NCBI GenBank assembly: GCA_035258565.1
Contig: DATFXF010000133.1
Location: 1-8,093 of the forward strand
From: DATFXF01 sp035258565
GTDB lineage: Bacteria; Acidobacteriota; Terriglobia; Acidiferrales; UBA7541
DNA length: 8,093 bases
Direction: 5' to 3'
The translations under genes were made by a program, and so were the position numbers. The notes beneath the pieces are model-generated. The model made no database searches. It saw nothing but the letters and a program-made list of their open reading frames with translations, and was not told the DNA's origin. This document shows, piece after piece, positions 1 through 7,288 of the stretch. Every line of letters starts with the position of its first letter. The stretch's first letter is position 1.

Positions 1-836
1 TGGCCGCCCTCGGCTACGACAATGTGCGCTTCCACCGCGCGCGCATCCAGGATCTCGCCCTGCCGCTCGACGAGGCAGACGCCTACCTGAAATCGAACCC
101 GGTCGAATCCAGCGAAGACCTGCGCCGCTTCGAGGAATTCGCAGCGCGGCTGCGCCAAGCGGCTCCCGTGATCCCGGACGAATCGGTGGACGTGATCATC
201 TCGAACTGTGTGCTGAACCTGGTCCGCGAGGACGACCGCGAGCAACTCTTCCGCGAAATGTTCCGCGTGCTCAAGCGCGGCGGGCGTGTGGCCATCAGCG
301 ACATCGTCTCCGACGAACCGGTTCCGGAAGCCATGCGGAAGGACGCTGAACTCTGGAGCGGCTGCATCGCCGGCGCGTTTCAGGAAGCCGCATTCCTCGC
401 GGCGTTCGAGCGCGCGGGCTTCCACGCCATCGCGCTCGACAAGTACAGCCCGAAGCCTTGGAAGACGATCCGCGGTATCGAATTCCGCAGTGTGACCGTG
501 ACCGCGCGGAAGGGCAAACAAGGGCCATGCTGGGACTTCCGTCAGGCGGTGATCTACAAAGGCCCCTGGAGAAAGGTGGAGGACGACGACGGCCACACGC
601 TCCTGCGTGGCCAGCGCATGGCGGTGTGCGAGAAAACCTATCGCATCCTGACCAGCGAACCTTACGCACAACAGATTGCGCCGGTGCCACCGCTCCTGGC
701 GGTTACGCCGCGACGGGCAAAGCCATTCGAATGCGGCCGGGCCGCGCTGCGCGCGCCCTCCGAGACCAAGGGTAAGCGCTACCGCAAGAGCGTCAACGCT
801 CAGGCGGCTTGCGCGCCCGGCTCCGGCTGCTGCTGA
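1..836 (+). CDS. arsM: Arsenite S-adenosylmethionine methyltransferase ArsM, arsenosugar type (5' partial)
   Basis: This is the 3' part of a cytoplasmic SAM-dependent methyltransferase that adds methyl groups to trivalent arsenic, the first steps of arsenosugar synthesis. The reading frame is open to the left edge (first whole codon at base 3), so the SAM-binding glycine loop lies outside and 277 residues are visible. Visible hallmarks are SNCVLNLV (late methyltransferase strand), FRVLKRGGRVAISDIVSDE, and two cysteines in the contexts ELWSGCIAGA (codon 363-365) and GKQGPCW (codon 528-530), which I take as the As(III)-binding pair of the ArsM family. After the catalytic core comes the tail typical of the arsenosugar subgroup (IYKGPWRKVEDDDGHT, then MAVCEKT). 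It ends in a cysteine cluster, CAPGSGCC, just before the TGA. Eight cysteines are visible in all. The stop codon touches the ribosome binding site of the next gene. Family call is firm because ArsS follows; substrate preference is inferred. Confidence 0.92.
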   Translation, partial: AALGYDNVRFHRARIQDLALPLDEADAYLKSNPVESSEDLRRFEEFAARLRQAAPVIPDESVDVIISNCVLNLVREDDREQLFREMFRVLKRGGRVAISDIVSDEPVPEAMRKDAELWSGCIAGAFQEAAFLAAFERAGFHAIALDKYSPKPWKTIRGIEFRSVTVTARKGKQGPCWDFRQAVIYKGPWRKVEDDDGHTLLRGQRMAVCEKTYRILTSEPYAQQIAPVPPLLAVTPRRAKPFECGRAALRAPSETKGKRYRKSVNAQAACAPGSGCC

Positions 837-842
837 AGGAGG
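836..842 (+). promoter_or_regulatory. Ribosome binding site of the AhpD-like gene
   Basis: AAGGAGG, a near-perfect Shine-Dalgarno sequence, begins on the last base of the arsM stop codon and lies 7 bases before the ATG at 850. It selects that start over upstream in-frame codons and over the out-of-frame ATG at 843, and suggests translational coupling to arsM. Confidence 0.85.
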
Positions 843-849
843 ATGGCCG

Positions 850-1182
850 ATGGATGGCTATTACCATTCTTCCGATCTCGCCCGGTTCCCGGAAATCGGC
901 AAGGGCAATCAGGAGCTCTGGGAGAAGTTTGCGGCTTACTACTCGGCGGTGTTTGCCGAAGGCACGCTCACCGAGCGTGAGAAGGCGCTCATCGCACTGG
1001 GCGTGGCGCACGCGGTACAGTGCCCTTATTGCATTGACGCCTACACCCAGGCCTGCCTCGAGAAGGGCTCGAACATCGAGGAGATGACCGAGGCTGTGCA
1101 CGTGGCTTGTGCCATCCGCGGCGGCGCCGCACTCGTGCACGGCCTACAAATGAGAAACGTCGCGCAGAAGTTGTCGATGTGA
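850..1182 (+). CDS. AhpD/carboxymuconolactone decarboxylase-like protein associated with arsenosugar biosynthesis
   Basis: A 110-residue cytoplasmic protein of the alkylhydroperoxidase-D-like (carboxymuconolactone decarboxylase) superfamily. It belongs to the small group usually named arsenosugar biosynthesis-associated peroxidase-like protein. The core is a helical domain with AYYSAVFAEGTLTEREKALIAL followed at about residues 58-65 by the redox motif QCPYCIDA, and a C-terminal GGAALVHG helix. The CxxC pair would be the thiol/disulfide centre. In true AhpD a histidine stands four residues after the second cysteine; here that position is tyrosine (CPYCIDAY), so ordinary AhpD peroxidase chemistry is doubtful. 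It sits 13 bp after arsM and 25 bp before arsS, the conserved setting of this family. A role in reducing arsenicals or protecting ArsM/ArsS thiols is an inference; no function has been shown that I know of. The start is set by the AAGGAGG at 836-842. Confidence 0.85.
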   Translation: MDGYYHSSDLARFPEIGKGNQELWEKFAAYYSAVFAEGTLTEREKALIALGVAHAVQCPYCIDAYTQACLEKGSNIEEMTEAVHVACAIRGGAALVHGLQMRNVAQKLSM

Positions 1183-1207
1183 GGCGGCGAGAGAGAGGCT
1201 GGATCGA

Positions 1208-2251
<1,044 letters not shown>

Positions 2252-2257
2252 CCCCGC

Positions 2258-3070
2258 ATGCCACCCCGCCAGAAAACCCTCGTTCTACTCCTGCTCGCCA
2301 CGGCCCTCCCGGCGCTGTCCGTCCGCGCCGAGACCAGAGACACCGGGATTCGGTTTCGCAGCGTCACGGTGGGGGCCACGACGTATCGGTATGAGGTATA
2401 CGTTCCCCCCACGTGGACGCCCCAAAAGAGATGGCCGGTGATCCTCTTCCTGCACGGCGCGGGACACCGCGGCGAGTACGCGCCGAATTCAAATGCGTCG
2501 GTCCTTGCGCGGCTCTTCCTGAGCTACCAGAAGCAGACCCGGGCCCTGGTGGTCTTCCCGCGCTGCTGGGCAGGCGCTTGGTGGAGCGATCCGGACATGG
2601 AGGCCATGGCGCTGGGCGCGCTTCGAGAGACCATGAAGGAGTACAACGGCGACTCAGAGCGGGTCTATCTGACCGGGCTCTCGATGGGCGGTTACGGCGT
2701 GTGGTATATCGCCGCGCGGCACCCGGGAACATTCGCGGCCCTGGCGCCCGTTAGTGGAGGAGTCCGGAAGCCTCGAGCGATTCCGATTCCGGCAGTGAGC
2801 ACCCTAGCAGACCCCTATGCCGACGTAGCCGGGAGGATTGATGGAACGCCGGTCTGGGTCTTCCACGGCTCCGCGGACGATACCATCGACGTTGGCGAGT
2901 CGCGGCGGATGGTCGAAGCCTTGCGCAAGGCGGGGGGCCACGTACGTTACACCGAATACAAAGGCGTGAGCCACAACGCGTGGGACCGCGCTTACCGCGA
3001 GCCTGAGTTCTTCACCTGGCTCCTCTCTCACCGCCTTCATCCGGCCGCCACACCGGCGGCGCACGAGTGA
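2258..3070 (+). CDS. Exported alpha/beta-hydrolase esterase (predicted peptidase/PHB-depolymerase-like)
   Basis: A 270-residue serine hydrolase of the alpha/beta fold, resembling the exported 'predicted peptidase'/PHB depolymerase-like esterases. Residues 1-24 form a Sec signal peptide (basic MPPRQK, then LVLLLLATALPAL, cleavage near VRA-ET), so the enzyme should be periplasmic or secreted. Visible elements in order are VILFLHGAGHRGE (oxyanion region, about 61-73), the nucleophile elbow GLSMGGYG with Ser142, HGSADDTI with the probable catalytic Asp207, and SHNAW with His239, a complete triad. The ATG lies 6 bp after the arsS stop, no good Shine-Dalgarno precedes it, and translational coupling to arsS is plausible. 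The substrate is unknown. Release of acyl or aryl groups from a carboxylic ester is the usual activity of relatives; a link to arsenosugar esters or lipids is speculation based on position only. Confidence 0.85.
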   Translation: MPPRQKTLVLLLLATALPALSVRAETRDTGIRFRSVTVGATTYRYEVYVPPTWTPQKRWPVILFLHGAGHRGEYAPNSNASVLARLFLSYQKQTRALVVFPRCWAGAWWSDPDMEAMALGALRETMKEYNGDSERVYLTGLSMGGYGVWYIAARHPGTFAALAPVSGGVRKPRAIPIPAVSTLADPYADVAGRIDGTPVWVFHGSADDTIDVGESRRMVEALRKAGGHVRYTEYKGVSHNAWDRAYREPEFFTWLLSHRLHPAATPAAHE

Positions 3071-3083
3071 GGCTCGAGGAAGA

Positions 3084-3887
3084 TTACGGCAGAATAGCGA
3101 AGACGCGGCAGGGCCCGCCCGAACCGCCTTCGAGTTTGATGGGCGCGACGACTAGAAAAGCGCCGGATTCGGGCAACGCCCTCAACTCCGCGAGATTTTC
3201 AAGGTGGTAGAGTCCCGCGCCGTGCGACACGTGGTGCACGGCAAAATCGGTTGACTTCCCATAGTCCACGCTGAGCGTGTCAATCCCCAAGCCGCTGACC
3301 TTGCGCTCGATCAGCAGTTCGACGGATTCCACCGAATAGCCCGGGAAGTGCATCACGCCGGCGGCGTCCTGATTCCGGTAACGCGTGGCGTCGGGCCAAC
3401 GCGAGGCCCAGCCGGTGCGCAGAAGCACAATGGCGCCCTCGGGAATGCGGCCGTGGGCTTTCTCCCAGTGCGCAATCCGCTCGCGTGTCAGCAGATGATC
3501 TGGGTCATGCTGGACCTCCTCGCGGACGTCCAGCACCACCGCCGGACCAAACAGGCGCTGCGGGGGGATTTGGTCCACTGGTATCTTGCCCGGCGGGAAA
3601 TGAATGGGCGCATCCATGTGCGTGCCGTAGTGCTCGAGCATCCAGAAGCTGCGGGTGTAGTAGCCGTTCTTCTCAGCGCTCGCGTTGACCCTGGCCTCAA
3701 AGACGTGCGTATCGCCGGGCCAGGGCACGAGCTTGTCGTTGATGGCGTAGCTCAGGTCGACCACGCGCGTCTTGCCCGAAGAAATTCCTGCCAGTGGGTT
3801 CGTCGACTTTCCAGATTGCTTGGCCTGCGTCATCAGGCACCCTGCCAAAAGAAAGAGCGGGAAGCACTTGATTGGTTGCCCGAGCAT
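3084..3887 (-). CDS. Cyclase family / kynurenine formamidase-like hydrolase, probable lipoprotein
   Basis: A 267-residue metal-dependent hydrolase of the cyclase family (Pfam Cyclase, which includes bacterial kynurenine formamidase KynB). The diagnostic motif HYGTHMDAPIHF gives the HxxxHxDxxxH metal-binding pattern (H86, H90, D92, H96). Later come GLGIDTLSVDYG, HGAGLYHLENL (H222, H228, E230) and the C-terminal GGSGGPCRVFAILP block typical of the family. The N-terminus reads MLGQPIK, a short hydrophobic stretch and LLAGC, a lipobox with Cys17, so a membrane-anchored lipoprotein is likely; cytoplasmic KynB proteins lack this. The start is ATG 3887: AAGGAG lies 8 bases upstream, whereas the more upstream GTG at 3896 overlaps that Shine-Dalgarno. 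It is 100 bp downstream of the amidohydrolase gene on the same strand and ends 13 bp from the convergent esterase gene. The substrate (N-formyl amide, lactam or ester) cannot be read from the sequence. Confidence 0.88.
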   Translation of the reverse strand: MLGQPIKCFPLFLLAGCLMTQAKQSGKSTNPLAGISSGKTRVVDLSYAINDKLVPWPGDTHVFEARVNASAEKNGYYTRSFWMLEHYGTHMDAPIHFPPGKIPVDQIPPQRLFGPAVVLDVREEVQHDPDHLLTRERIAHWEKAHGRIPEGAIVLLRTGWASRWPDATRYRNQDAAGVMHFPGYSVESVELLIERKVSGLGIDTLSVDYGKSTDFAVHHVSHGAGLYHLENLAELRALPESGAFLVVAPIKLEGGSGGPCRVFAILP

Positions 3888-3895
3888 GGTCGGCA

Positions 3896-3901
3896 CTCCT
3901 T
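3896..3901 (-). promoter_or_regulatory. Ribosome binding site of the cyclase-family gene
   Basis: On the minus strand AAGGAG stands 8 bases before ATG 3887. The alternative GTG start at 3896 uses the last G of this motif, so it cannot be served by it; this decides the shorter start. Confidence 0.8.
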
Positions 3902-3987
3902 AGCCGCGAATTTTCTCCGAGCGCACGAGAAATCCCTCGGCTGCCCTTCTTTCGGCCTGGCTCCCGGCCAGTGGGCAACTGCCGGTC

Positions 3988-5673
3988 CTATCTCTTACCG
4001 CCGGCGCGGCGGAGAGCGCGTCCCGGCAGCGCGCCGGTCATTTTGCCGTTATCTAGCACGAGCTCGCCGTTGACGATGACGTACCGCACTCCCTCGGAGA
4101 ATTGATGCGGACTCTCATACGTGGCCAGGTCGCGGACGTTTGCCGGGTCGAAGATGGTCACGTCAGCCCACATCCCGGGCTTGAGCAGCCCGCGGCCCTC
4201 GAGCCGCATGGTCTGAGCTGGCAGCGAGGTCATCTTGCGTATCATCTGCTCGAGGGAAATCAGGTGCTCCTCTCGCACGTAATGACCCAGCAGGCGGGGA
4301 AAGTTGCCGTAGGCGCGCGGGTGCGGTCGGTGCTTTCCCAGGATGCCGTCCAGACGCGCGGCCCCGGCGTCGCAGCCGAAGCTCACCCAGGGCTGCGGTA
4401 TCGCACGCTCGAGGTCTTGCTCGCTCATCAGAAAATAGATGGCTCCGGTTTGGAGCCGATCCTCCATCAGGATGTCGAACAAAACATCGAGCGGGTCGGC
4501 CTTGCGCTCCTGCGCAATTTGGGAGATTCGCTTGCCCTCGAACAGTTGCAGCTGCTCGTTGGCTACCGAACTGATCAGAACGCCCTCGGCGCCGCCGGAG
4601 TCGTAGTAGAAGTTTTGCCAGGTGCGCGCGGGCTTGCCGATCTCCTCCTTTATGCGCCGGCGCTGGGCAGGGTCGTGGAGGCGTTCGATGGTACGCTCGA
4701 TGCCGCCCTCGAGCGCCCAGGGCGGCAGGGAAGAAGCGAGCGAGGTCGCCCCGGCTAGATAGGCATACGTGTCTGCGGTGACTTCGACCCCTTCGGCGCG
4801 TGCCTGCTCAATGCGGCGAACCACTTCCGCCATGCGGCCCCACATGGGCTTACCGGCCACCTTGAGGTGGTAGAGGTGGACGGCAATGCCGGCCTCCCGG
4901 CCGATGCCAAAGGCTTCCTCGAGCGCCCCGAGGATTTCCGTGCCTTCATTCCGGATGTGGCTCGAATAGACTCCTTCGTAGCTCGAGGCCACGCGCGCGA
5001 GCTCAACCAGCTCCTCCGTCTTCGCGTAGATTGCCGGGGCATAAACCAGCGAGGTCGAGAGCCCCAGCGCGCCCTGCTCCATGGCCTGAGCGACCAGCTT
5101 CTTCATCCGCGCCAGCTCTTCCGCCGAGGGCGCGCGATCCTCTTCACCCAGCACGGCGCGGCGCACCTGCGTTGCCCCCACATTGGTGCCCAGGTTGATC
5201 GCCGACCCCTGGTGCTCGAAGCGCGCAAAGTATTCGCCGAGCGTCCGCCAGTCGATTTTCAGCTCGAGCGGCCCCACCGCCTCTTGGTCTTCGGGCAACG
5301 TTTTCTCGTTCTCCGGCGCCACCGAGCCTCCTTCGCCGGTGATCTCGGTGGTAATGCCCTGGCGAATCTTGCTCTCCGCGCGGCCATCGACCAAGACGCT
5401 GTGCTCGGACTGCCCAAGCATGTCGATGAAGCCCGGCGCGACAATCAAACCGCGTACATCAATCGTGCGCTTGGCTGGCGCGCCGGCGAGCTTGCCAATC
5501 GTGGCCACGCGCCCCGCGCGGATCCCTACGTCCGCGCCGTACCAGGGATTGCCGGTGCCGTCCAGCACTCTTCCGCCAATGATGAGCAGATCGAACGGCG
5601 TCTCCGCTGGCATGGCCGCGATCAGTGCGAGTGCTCCAGCGCATACCGCGAGGCAGGCAAGAGGTGCCCTCAT
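3988..5673 (-). CDS. Exported D-aminoacylase-like amidohydrolase (N-acyl-D-amino-acid deacylase family), HxH-less variant
   Basis: A 561-residue member of the D-aminoacylase branch of the amidohydrolase superfamily, enzymes that hydrolyse N-acyl groups from D-amino acids. Residues 1 to about 24 form a Sec signal peptide (MRAPLACLAVCAGALALIAA, cleavage near MPA-ET), so it should be exported. Family blocks are IIGGRVLDGTGNPW, VAPGFIDM (78-85), QGITTEITGEG, YSSHIRNEG (H239), HLYHLKVAG (H269), FGCDAGAAR (D435), RPHPRAYGNF, and C-terminal KPGMWADVTIFDP. The usual metal-ligand HxH after PGFID is replaced by MLGQSE, and the cysteine that bridges the metals in characterised D-aminoacylase appears to be replaced by Glu114 in TGEG. 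H239, H269 and D435 are kept. It may therefore bind one metal or act on other substrates. ATG 5673 gives a normal signal peptide; the in-frame TTG at 5706 would add 11 residues and lies in a palindrome. Family call is firm, substrate open. Confidence 0.88.
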   Translation of the reverse strand: MRAPLACLAVCAGALALIAAMPAETPFDLLIIGGRVLDGTGNPWYGADVGIRAGRVATIGKLAGAPAKRTIDVRGLIVAPGFIDMLGQSEHSVLVDGRAESKIRQGITTEITGEGGSVAPENEKTLPEDQEAVGPLELKIDWRTLGEYFARFEHQGSAINLGTNVGATQVRRAVLGEEDRAPSAEELARMKKLVAQAMEQGALGLSTSLVYAPAIYAKTEELVELARVASSYEGVYSSHIRNEGTEILGALEEAFGIGREAGIAVHLYHLKVAGKPMWGRMAEVVRRIEQARAEGVEVTADTYAYLAGATSLASSLPPWALEGGIERTIERLHDPAQRRRIKEEIGKPARTWQNFYYDSGGAEGVLISSVANEQLQLFEGKRISQIAQERKADPLDVLFDILMEDRLQTGAIYFLMSEQDLERAIPQPWVSFGCDAGAARLDGILGKHRPHPRAYGNFPRLLGHYVREEHLISLEQMIRKMTSLPAQTMRLEGRGLLKPGMWADVTIFDPANVRDLATYESPHQFSEGVRYVIVNGELVLDNGKMTGALPGRALRRAGGKR

Positions 5674-5683
5674 GGGCGCGTAT

Positions 5684-5713
5684 CTTATGTGATTTCTTGA
5701 ATTCAAGTGTCGA
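5684..5713 (-). promoter_or_regulatory. Possible promoter/operator of the amidohydrolase gene
   Basis: Within the AT-richer 48-bp gap, the minus strand reads TCGACA (5708-5713), an 18-bp spacer, then CATAAG (5684-5689), a passable sigma-70-like pair. The spacer contains the perfect 12-bp palindrome CTTGAATTCAAG (5696-5707), where a repressor operator could sit. The -10 match is only moderate and a 12-bp palindrome is not rare, so this is tentative. Confidence 0.3.
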
Positions 5714-5721
5714 TTCTCGAG

Positions 5722-6177
5722 TTACGGAAGCGGCAGGCCGGGGGCAGCCACAATGCCGGCCATGCGGAGGATCTCCTGATACTCCTCGTCGCTAATCGGC
5801 GAGATGATTAGGCGCACGTTCTTCAAGAACTTCACCTTGCGCAGGGCAGGATTCTCCCGCATTTCGGCCAGCGGAACCTGCCGCGGCAACCGCTCTATGG
5901 CCCTCAGGTCCGCCACCAGGCTCTTCCCCTCCAGATCGTTCGGATCGGGATAAGGGTCGCGGGTCACCTCAGCCAGGGCGTAGACCGAGCGCTCCGGTGC
6001 CCCGTGGTAGCAGAGCACCCGATCGCCATGCCGCACCTGCTTGAGCTGCCGCTGGGCGTCGGCGCGGGAGCCAGCGCCGCGCCACATCTCCTTGCCTTTC
6101 ACGAACAGGGTATCCCAATGATAGTCATGGGGATCAACAGAGAAGAGCCAGTGGCGCTTGGCCACGGAACGAGTCAT
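5722..6177 (-). CDS. EVE domain protein
   Basis: A 151-residue protein that is almost entirely one EVE domain (PUA-like fold, related to eukaryotic THYN1), a family known or thought to bind modified bases in DNA or RNA. Visible elements are HWLFSVDPHDYHWDTL at about residues 9-24, MWRGAG (31-36), LKQVRHGDRVLCYHG (45-59), YALAEVTRDPYPDP (66-79), VADLRAIERLP, and the C-terminal NPALRKVKFLKN followed by ISPISDEEYQEIL. The aromatic residues W10, W21 and W32 and the Y-H near residue 58 are in the places expected for the base pocket. It has no signal peptide, so it is cytoplasmic. ATG 6177 is chosen because GAGGGGG (6184-6190) is 6 bases upstream and the EVE fold starts at once. The amidohydrolase gene follows after 48 bp on the same strand. 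No restriction or defence gene is nearby, so its target is unknown. Confidence 0.88.
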   Translation of the reverse strand: MTRSVAKRHWLFSVDPHDYHWDTLFVKGKEMWRGAGSRADAQRQLKQVRHGDRVLCYHGAPERSVYALAEVTRDPYPDPNDLEGKSLVADLRAIERLPRQVPLAEMRENPALRKVKFLKNVRLIISPISDEEYQEILRMAGIVAAPGLPLP

Positions 6178-6340
6178 GGGCGGCCCCCTCGGGGCGGCGG
6201 GACAACCGGACCTCCGCCGAGGTTCTGGGGCAGGCCGCACTATACACGGGAGCCCGTTTCAAAGGGGGAAATTTGTGAGCCTATTCTCGAGATTCACGCA
6301 GGGGACACAAACCGGGATGTGCGCAAAAAGCGGCGGCCGG
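6178..6340. other. Intergenic region between the Rieske and EVE genes
   Basis: A 163-bp non-coding stretch holding the downstream end of the Rieske gene and the leader of the EVE gene. A possible minus-strand -10 box TATAGT lies at 6239-6244, with 5-bp arms ACGGG/CCCGT (6246-6257) just upstream of it and no good -35 at 16-18 bp. That would give a leader of roughly 55 bases. Nothing else convincing was seen. Confidence 0.4.
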
Positions 6341-6348
6341 TCAGCCAC
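6325..6348 (-). terminator. Weak candidate intrinsic terminator after the Rieske gene
   Basis: On the minus strand GTGGC (6344-6348) can pair with GCCGC (6330-6334), with one G-T wobble and a 9-base loop, and is followed at once by TTTTT (6325-6329). The stem overlaps the stop codon of the Rieske gene. Stem length of 5 bp is short, so efficiency is doubtful. Confidence 0.35.
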
Positions 6349-6646
6349 AGTCCACAAAAATGTCCTCGCCGCGGACCTCGACGGCATAGGTGTCCACACC
6401 GATCGAGGGGTTCATGTTCACCTTGCCAGTAGTGACGTCGTACTGCCATCCGTGCCAGGGGCAGGTGACGACTTTGTCTTCCAACTCGCCCTGGCCGAGT
6501 GGACCGCCGCGGTGCAGGCAAGTGTTATGGATGGCGTAGAAGCTGCCGTTCACGTTAGCCACCGCAATGGTCCTGCCGTTCACCTGGAACTCACGGATCG
6601 TTCCGGCAGGAATTTCATCTTTCCTCGCCGTACGAAGGAACGCCAT
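6341..6646 (-). CDS. Small Rieske [2Fe-2S] ferredoxin
   Basis: A 101-residue soluble Rieske protein of the dioxygenase-ferredoxin / NirD-like type, an electron carrier with a 2Fe-2S cluster bound by two Cys and two His. The cluster motifs are CLHRGGPLGQG (C43, H45) and TCPWHGWQYD (C62, H65), separated by the expected 16 residues. They are preceded by a beta-rich half (VNGRTIAVANVNGSFYAI) and followed by SIGVDTYAVEVRGEDIFV. There is no signal peptide or membrane anchor, so it is not the cytochrome bc1 Rieske subunit. ATG 6646 is chosen because AAGGAG (6654-6659) lies 7 bases upstream; a longer in-frame ATG at 6673 would place that site inside the gene. It follows nuoB after 58 bp with no promoter evident between. 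No oxygenase or nitrite reductase partner lies in the window, so its redox partner is unknown. Confidence 0.9.
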   Translation of the reverse strand: MAFLRTARKDEIPAGTIREFQVNGRTIAVANVNGSFYAIHNTCLHRGGPLGQGELEDKVVTCPWHGWQYDVTTGKVNMNPSIGVDTYAVEVRGEDIFVDCG

Positions 6647-6653
6647 AGCTGGA

Positions 6654-6659
6654 CTCCTT
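6654..6659 (-). promoter_or_regulatory. Ribosome binding site of the Rieske gene
   Basis: AAGGAG on the minus strand, 7 bases before ATG 6646. It decides between that start and the in-frame ATG at 6673, which lies upstream of the site. Confidence 0.8.
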
Positions 6660-6704
6660 ATTGGGGAAAGCATGGGCCCGGCAAAACCAGCCCAGCAAAC
6701 GGGA

Positions 6705-7265
6705 CTAACGGGGCGCGGGCGTCTGCGCCACCATCACGCCGCGCTTGAACTCCTCGACCATCTCCGGCCGCAACCGCACCTCGGTGGGCCGCTTGGCCAG
6801 CGACATCTGGTCGATCTTATCCTGCAACTTCAACAGGGCATAAAAGAGGCCCTCAGGACGCGGCGGGCAGCCGATCACGTACACATCCACCGGCACGACC
6901 TTGTCCACGCCTTGCAGTACCGAGTACACGTTGAAAGGCCCGCCGACGCTCGAGCACGCGCCCATGGAGATGCACCACTTCGGGTCCGGCATCTGGTCCC
7001 AGACACGCTTGAGCACAGGCGCCATCTTCAGGGTCACCGTGCCGGCCACAATCATCAGGTCGGCCTGGCGCGGGGACGGGCGGAAGACCTCGGCGCCAAA
7101 GCGGGCAATATCGAAGCGCGAGGTTGTGGAGGCAATCATCTCAATGGCGCAGCAAGCCAGGCCGAAAGTCAGCGGCCAGATGGCACTCTTGCGCGCCCAA
7201 TTGAAGACGTAATCCACCGTCGAGATCATGAAGTTCTTCTCGAAGCGGTTGTCAAGCACTCCCAT
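6705..7265 (-). CDS. nuoB: NADH-quinone oxidoreductase subunit B (NuoB)
   Basis: A 186-residue homologue of the NuoB/PSST subunit of respiratory complex I. It holds the terminal [4Fe-4S] cluster N2, which hands electrons to quinone at the membrane-facing side of the peripheral arm. The ligand set is complete: tandem C38-C39 in TFGLACCAIEM, C104 in SMGACSSVGGP, and C133 in VIGCPPRPEG. Other family blocks are FNWARKSAIWP, ARFGAEVFRPSPRQADL and MIVAGTVTLKMAPVL. Length is in the usual range. It starts at ATG 7265 with only a weak Shine-Dalgarno, about 20 bases after a strong predicted promoter. It is unusual that neither nuoA (normally just upstream) nor nuoC/nuoD (normally downstream) is present; the next gene on the strand is the Rieske ferredoxin. 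It could be the only nuoB of a split nuo locus or an extra copy. Confidence 0.95.
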   Translation of the reverse strand: MGVLDNRFEKNFMISTVDYVFNWARKSAIWPLTFGLACCAIEMIASTTSRFDIARFGAEVFRPSPRQADLMIVAGTVTLKMAPVLKRVWDQMPDPKWCISMGACSSVGGPFNVYSVLQGVDKVVPVDVYVIGCPPRPEGLFYALLKLQDKIDQMSLAKRPTEVRLRPEMVEEFKRGVMVAQTPAPR

Positions 7266-7288
7266 GGCCGACTCTAGCCCCCACCGTC

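Noticed and set aside
3071..3083. Possible shared terminator between the convergent esterase and cyclase genes
   Set aside because: Only 13 bp separate the stop codons and there is no hairpin with a T tract on either strand.
3888..3896. GTG at 3896 as start of the cyclase-family gene
   Set aside because: It overlaps the AAGGAG that serves the ATG at 3887.
3888..3987. Hairpin-like arms CTGGC/GCCAG and CCGAG/CTCGG after the amidohydrolase gene
   Set aside because: The stems are only 5 bp and no T tract follows, so an intrinsic terminator is not supported.
3348..4073. Long + strand open frame of about 241 codons
   Set aside because: It is antisense to the cyclase-family gene and crosses its promoter region; the protein shows no family features.
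4867..5700. Long + strand open frame of about 277 codons
   Set aside because: It lies wholly antisense to the well-supported amidohydrolase gene, has no recognisable domain, and is the usual by-product of GC-rich third codon positions.
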